From Algoriphagus sp. A40 (GTDB lineage: Bacteria > Bacteroidota > Bacteroidia > Cytophagales > Cyclobacteriaceae), in the NCBI RefSeq assembly GCF_002002735.1, contig NZ_MUNY01000050.1, forward strand, positions 1 to 62,491: DNA of 62,491 nt, given 5' to 3'. Position 1 is the first letter of the stretch. The number at the start of each line of letters is the position of its first letter. Below the pieces are notes generated by a model, which worked only from the letters and a program-made list of their open reading frames with translations, searched no databases and was not told the DNA's origin. Position numbers and translations under genes: made by a program. This document shows, piece after piece, positions 61,752 to 62,491 of this stretch.

Positions 61752-62491
61752 TCAGTTTTGCTCATTTGCAAATTTCAAAAAGAGAGTTTCCAATTCCGGC
61801 TTATCACTTAGTTGAAGAGCATCAACTCCATAGGCTGAGGTCAGCTGCTGAATGGTAAGTTTAGTTCTTGAAACAGGTTGACCTACTCCTTCCAAATATT
61901 CAATGTCCATAGGATTTACTATCCAATCCAAAGGTATTTCTCCTTTTATCAAGCATAGATACTTTTTAGCCACCTCAACAGCATTCCACTTATCTCTTAC
62001 AAATGCTTGAGCTGCTTTACCTAATTTTTCCCGATTTTCCTTGTTCATTAGCAAATCTTCTATTGCCTCTTCAATGCGATCTGGAAGACATATCTTTGAG
62101 GGAGGCCACATATCATCAGGAAGAAATTTCTTCAGTTTATCCAATCCATATCCACCTACAACTGCTGGTTTTCCAAACCAGGCCGCCTCTGTGGCAAAAC
62201 CCGCCATTGGTGTATCACTAAATATCTGATCGACCACAAAATCACAACGTTGTATTTCAAAAAGGACCTCATGAAATGGACGATTATGAATAAGTATAAA
62301 ATCAATAAGATATCCTTTAGATTTTAAATTTTCAATTGCCTTTGTTATTATACTTGTTCCTTTAGAAACAGGATTACTTGGCGAATGTAAAATTCTGATT
62401 TCCCTTTCAAAAGATTTATTTTCAAAATTGACTGTGGTAGAATTGCTTTTATTTGAATGATTATAAGTAATAGGTATCCCTATATTTAAAT
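61752..62491 (-). CDS. Glycosyltransferase, 5' part beyond the window
   Basis: The frame stays open to the window edge, giving at least 246 residues; an internal GTG at 62237 is not the true start, because the residues upstream of it continue a recognisable domain. REIRILHSPSNPVSKGTS and DFILIHNRPFHEVLFEIQRC, then DFVVDQIFSDTPMAGFATEA, match the donor domain of GT4-like enzymes that carry a KG(T/S) loop and a DQ motif, with WFGKPAVVGGYG after it. The C-terminal 60 residues lack a clear family pattern. It sits 9 bp upstream of the flippase gene. The acceptor domain is outside the sequence given. Confidence 0.8.
   Translation of the reverse strand, partial: LNIGIPITYNHSNKSNSTTVNFENKSFEREIRILHSPSNPVSKGTSIITKAIENLKSKGYLIDFILIHNRPFHEVLFEIQRCDFVVDQIFSDTPMAGFATEAAWFGKPAVVGGYGLDKLKKFLPDDMWPPSKICLPDRIEEAIEDLLMNKENREKLGKAAQAFVRDKWNAVEVAKKYLCLIKGEIPLDWIVNPMDIEYLEGVGQPVSRTKLTIQQLTSAYGVDALQLSDKPELETLFLKFANEQN

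Noticed and set aside
61752..62237. Complete 161-residue protein starting at 62237
   Set aside because: The frame continues upstream with glycosyltransferase-like sequence to the window edge, so this is the C-terminal part of a longer protein.

Overview
The window looks like chromosomal DNA of a Bacteroidota bacterium, most likely of the order Cytophagales (Cyclobacteriaceae / Algoriphagus-like). This is inferred from several features: start codons lack Shine-Dalgarno sequences, several candidate promoters carry a TAnnTTTG-type -7 box, the exported proteins and export machinery are typical of the group (Wzi-family protein, Wza-type lipoprotein, tyrosine-rich Wzc, LRR protein with a short signal peptide), and the intergenic regions are rich in repeats. 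I see no tRNA, rRNA, CRISPR array, transposase or integrase. Genus-level placement is a guess.

Layout. (1) Positions 1-5954: a 21-bp tandem array, then one plus-strand and three overlapping minus-strand polytopic membrane proteins that resemble GT-C glycosyltransferases; the two transcription units converge and overlap at 1790-1829. (2) Positions 5955-7942: a repeat island without credible protein genes. It contains a composite repeat block, a palindrome followed by a possible structured RNA with a strong terminator, and three copies of a 64-bp unit. (3) Positions 12288 down to 7943: a four-gene minus-strand operon of exported proteins (a lipoprotein, two small secreted proteins, and a three-module leucine-rich-repeat protein) with a candidate promoter upstream and a hairpin terminator downstream. 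(4) Positions 12289-13741: a second repeat island with a 48-bp perfect palindrome, a terminator and about four copies of a 200-bp tandem repeat. (5) Positions 62491 down to 13742: about 49 kb of almost uninterrupted minus-strand surface-polysaccharide genes, many joined by ATGA overlaps. The cluster is cut at its upstream end by the window edge, and its last gene is followed by a terminator.

How the polysaccharide genes fit together. A PglC-type transferase (15926) starts a lipid-linked glycan. Fourteen GT-B or GT-A glycosyltransferases extend it. A UDP-HexNAc 6-dehydrogenase (47680) supplies uronic acid, and NeuB/NeuC/NeuA (34780-37725) supply a CMP-activated sialic-type sugar. A Wzx flippase (60300), an ABC half-transporter (42550), two Wzy/ligase-like proteins (26897, 54632), Wzc (44350), Wza (46744) and Wzi (49224) provide flipping, polymerisation, export and surface attachment. 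The modifying enzymes are unusually numerous: four separate AsnB-type glutamine amidotransferases, a PIG-L de-N-acetylase next to a formyltransferase, an FkbM methyltransferase, a GNAT protein, a FemAB-like protein, a CapK/PaaK-like adenylating enzyme, a NodB-like protein and a secreted GH123-like glycosidase. I infer a heavily decorated acidic capsule or exopolysaccharide, possibly with amidated uronic or nonulosonic acids and N-formylated amino sugars, and perhaps two different glycans made from one cluster.

All functions are read from motifs and general family knowledge; no database search was run. Substrates of individual glycosyltransferases cannot be assigned from sequence alone.
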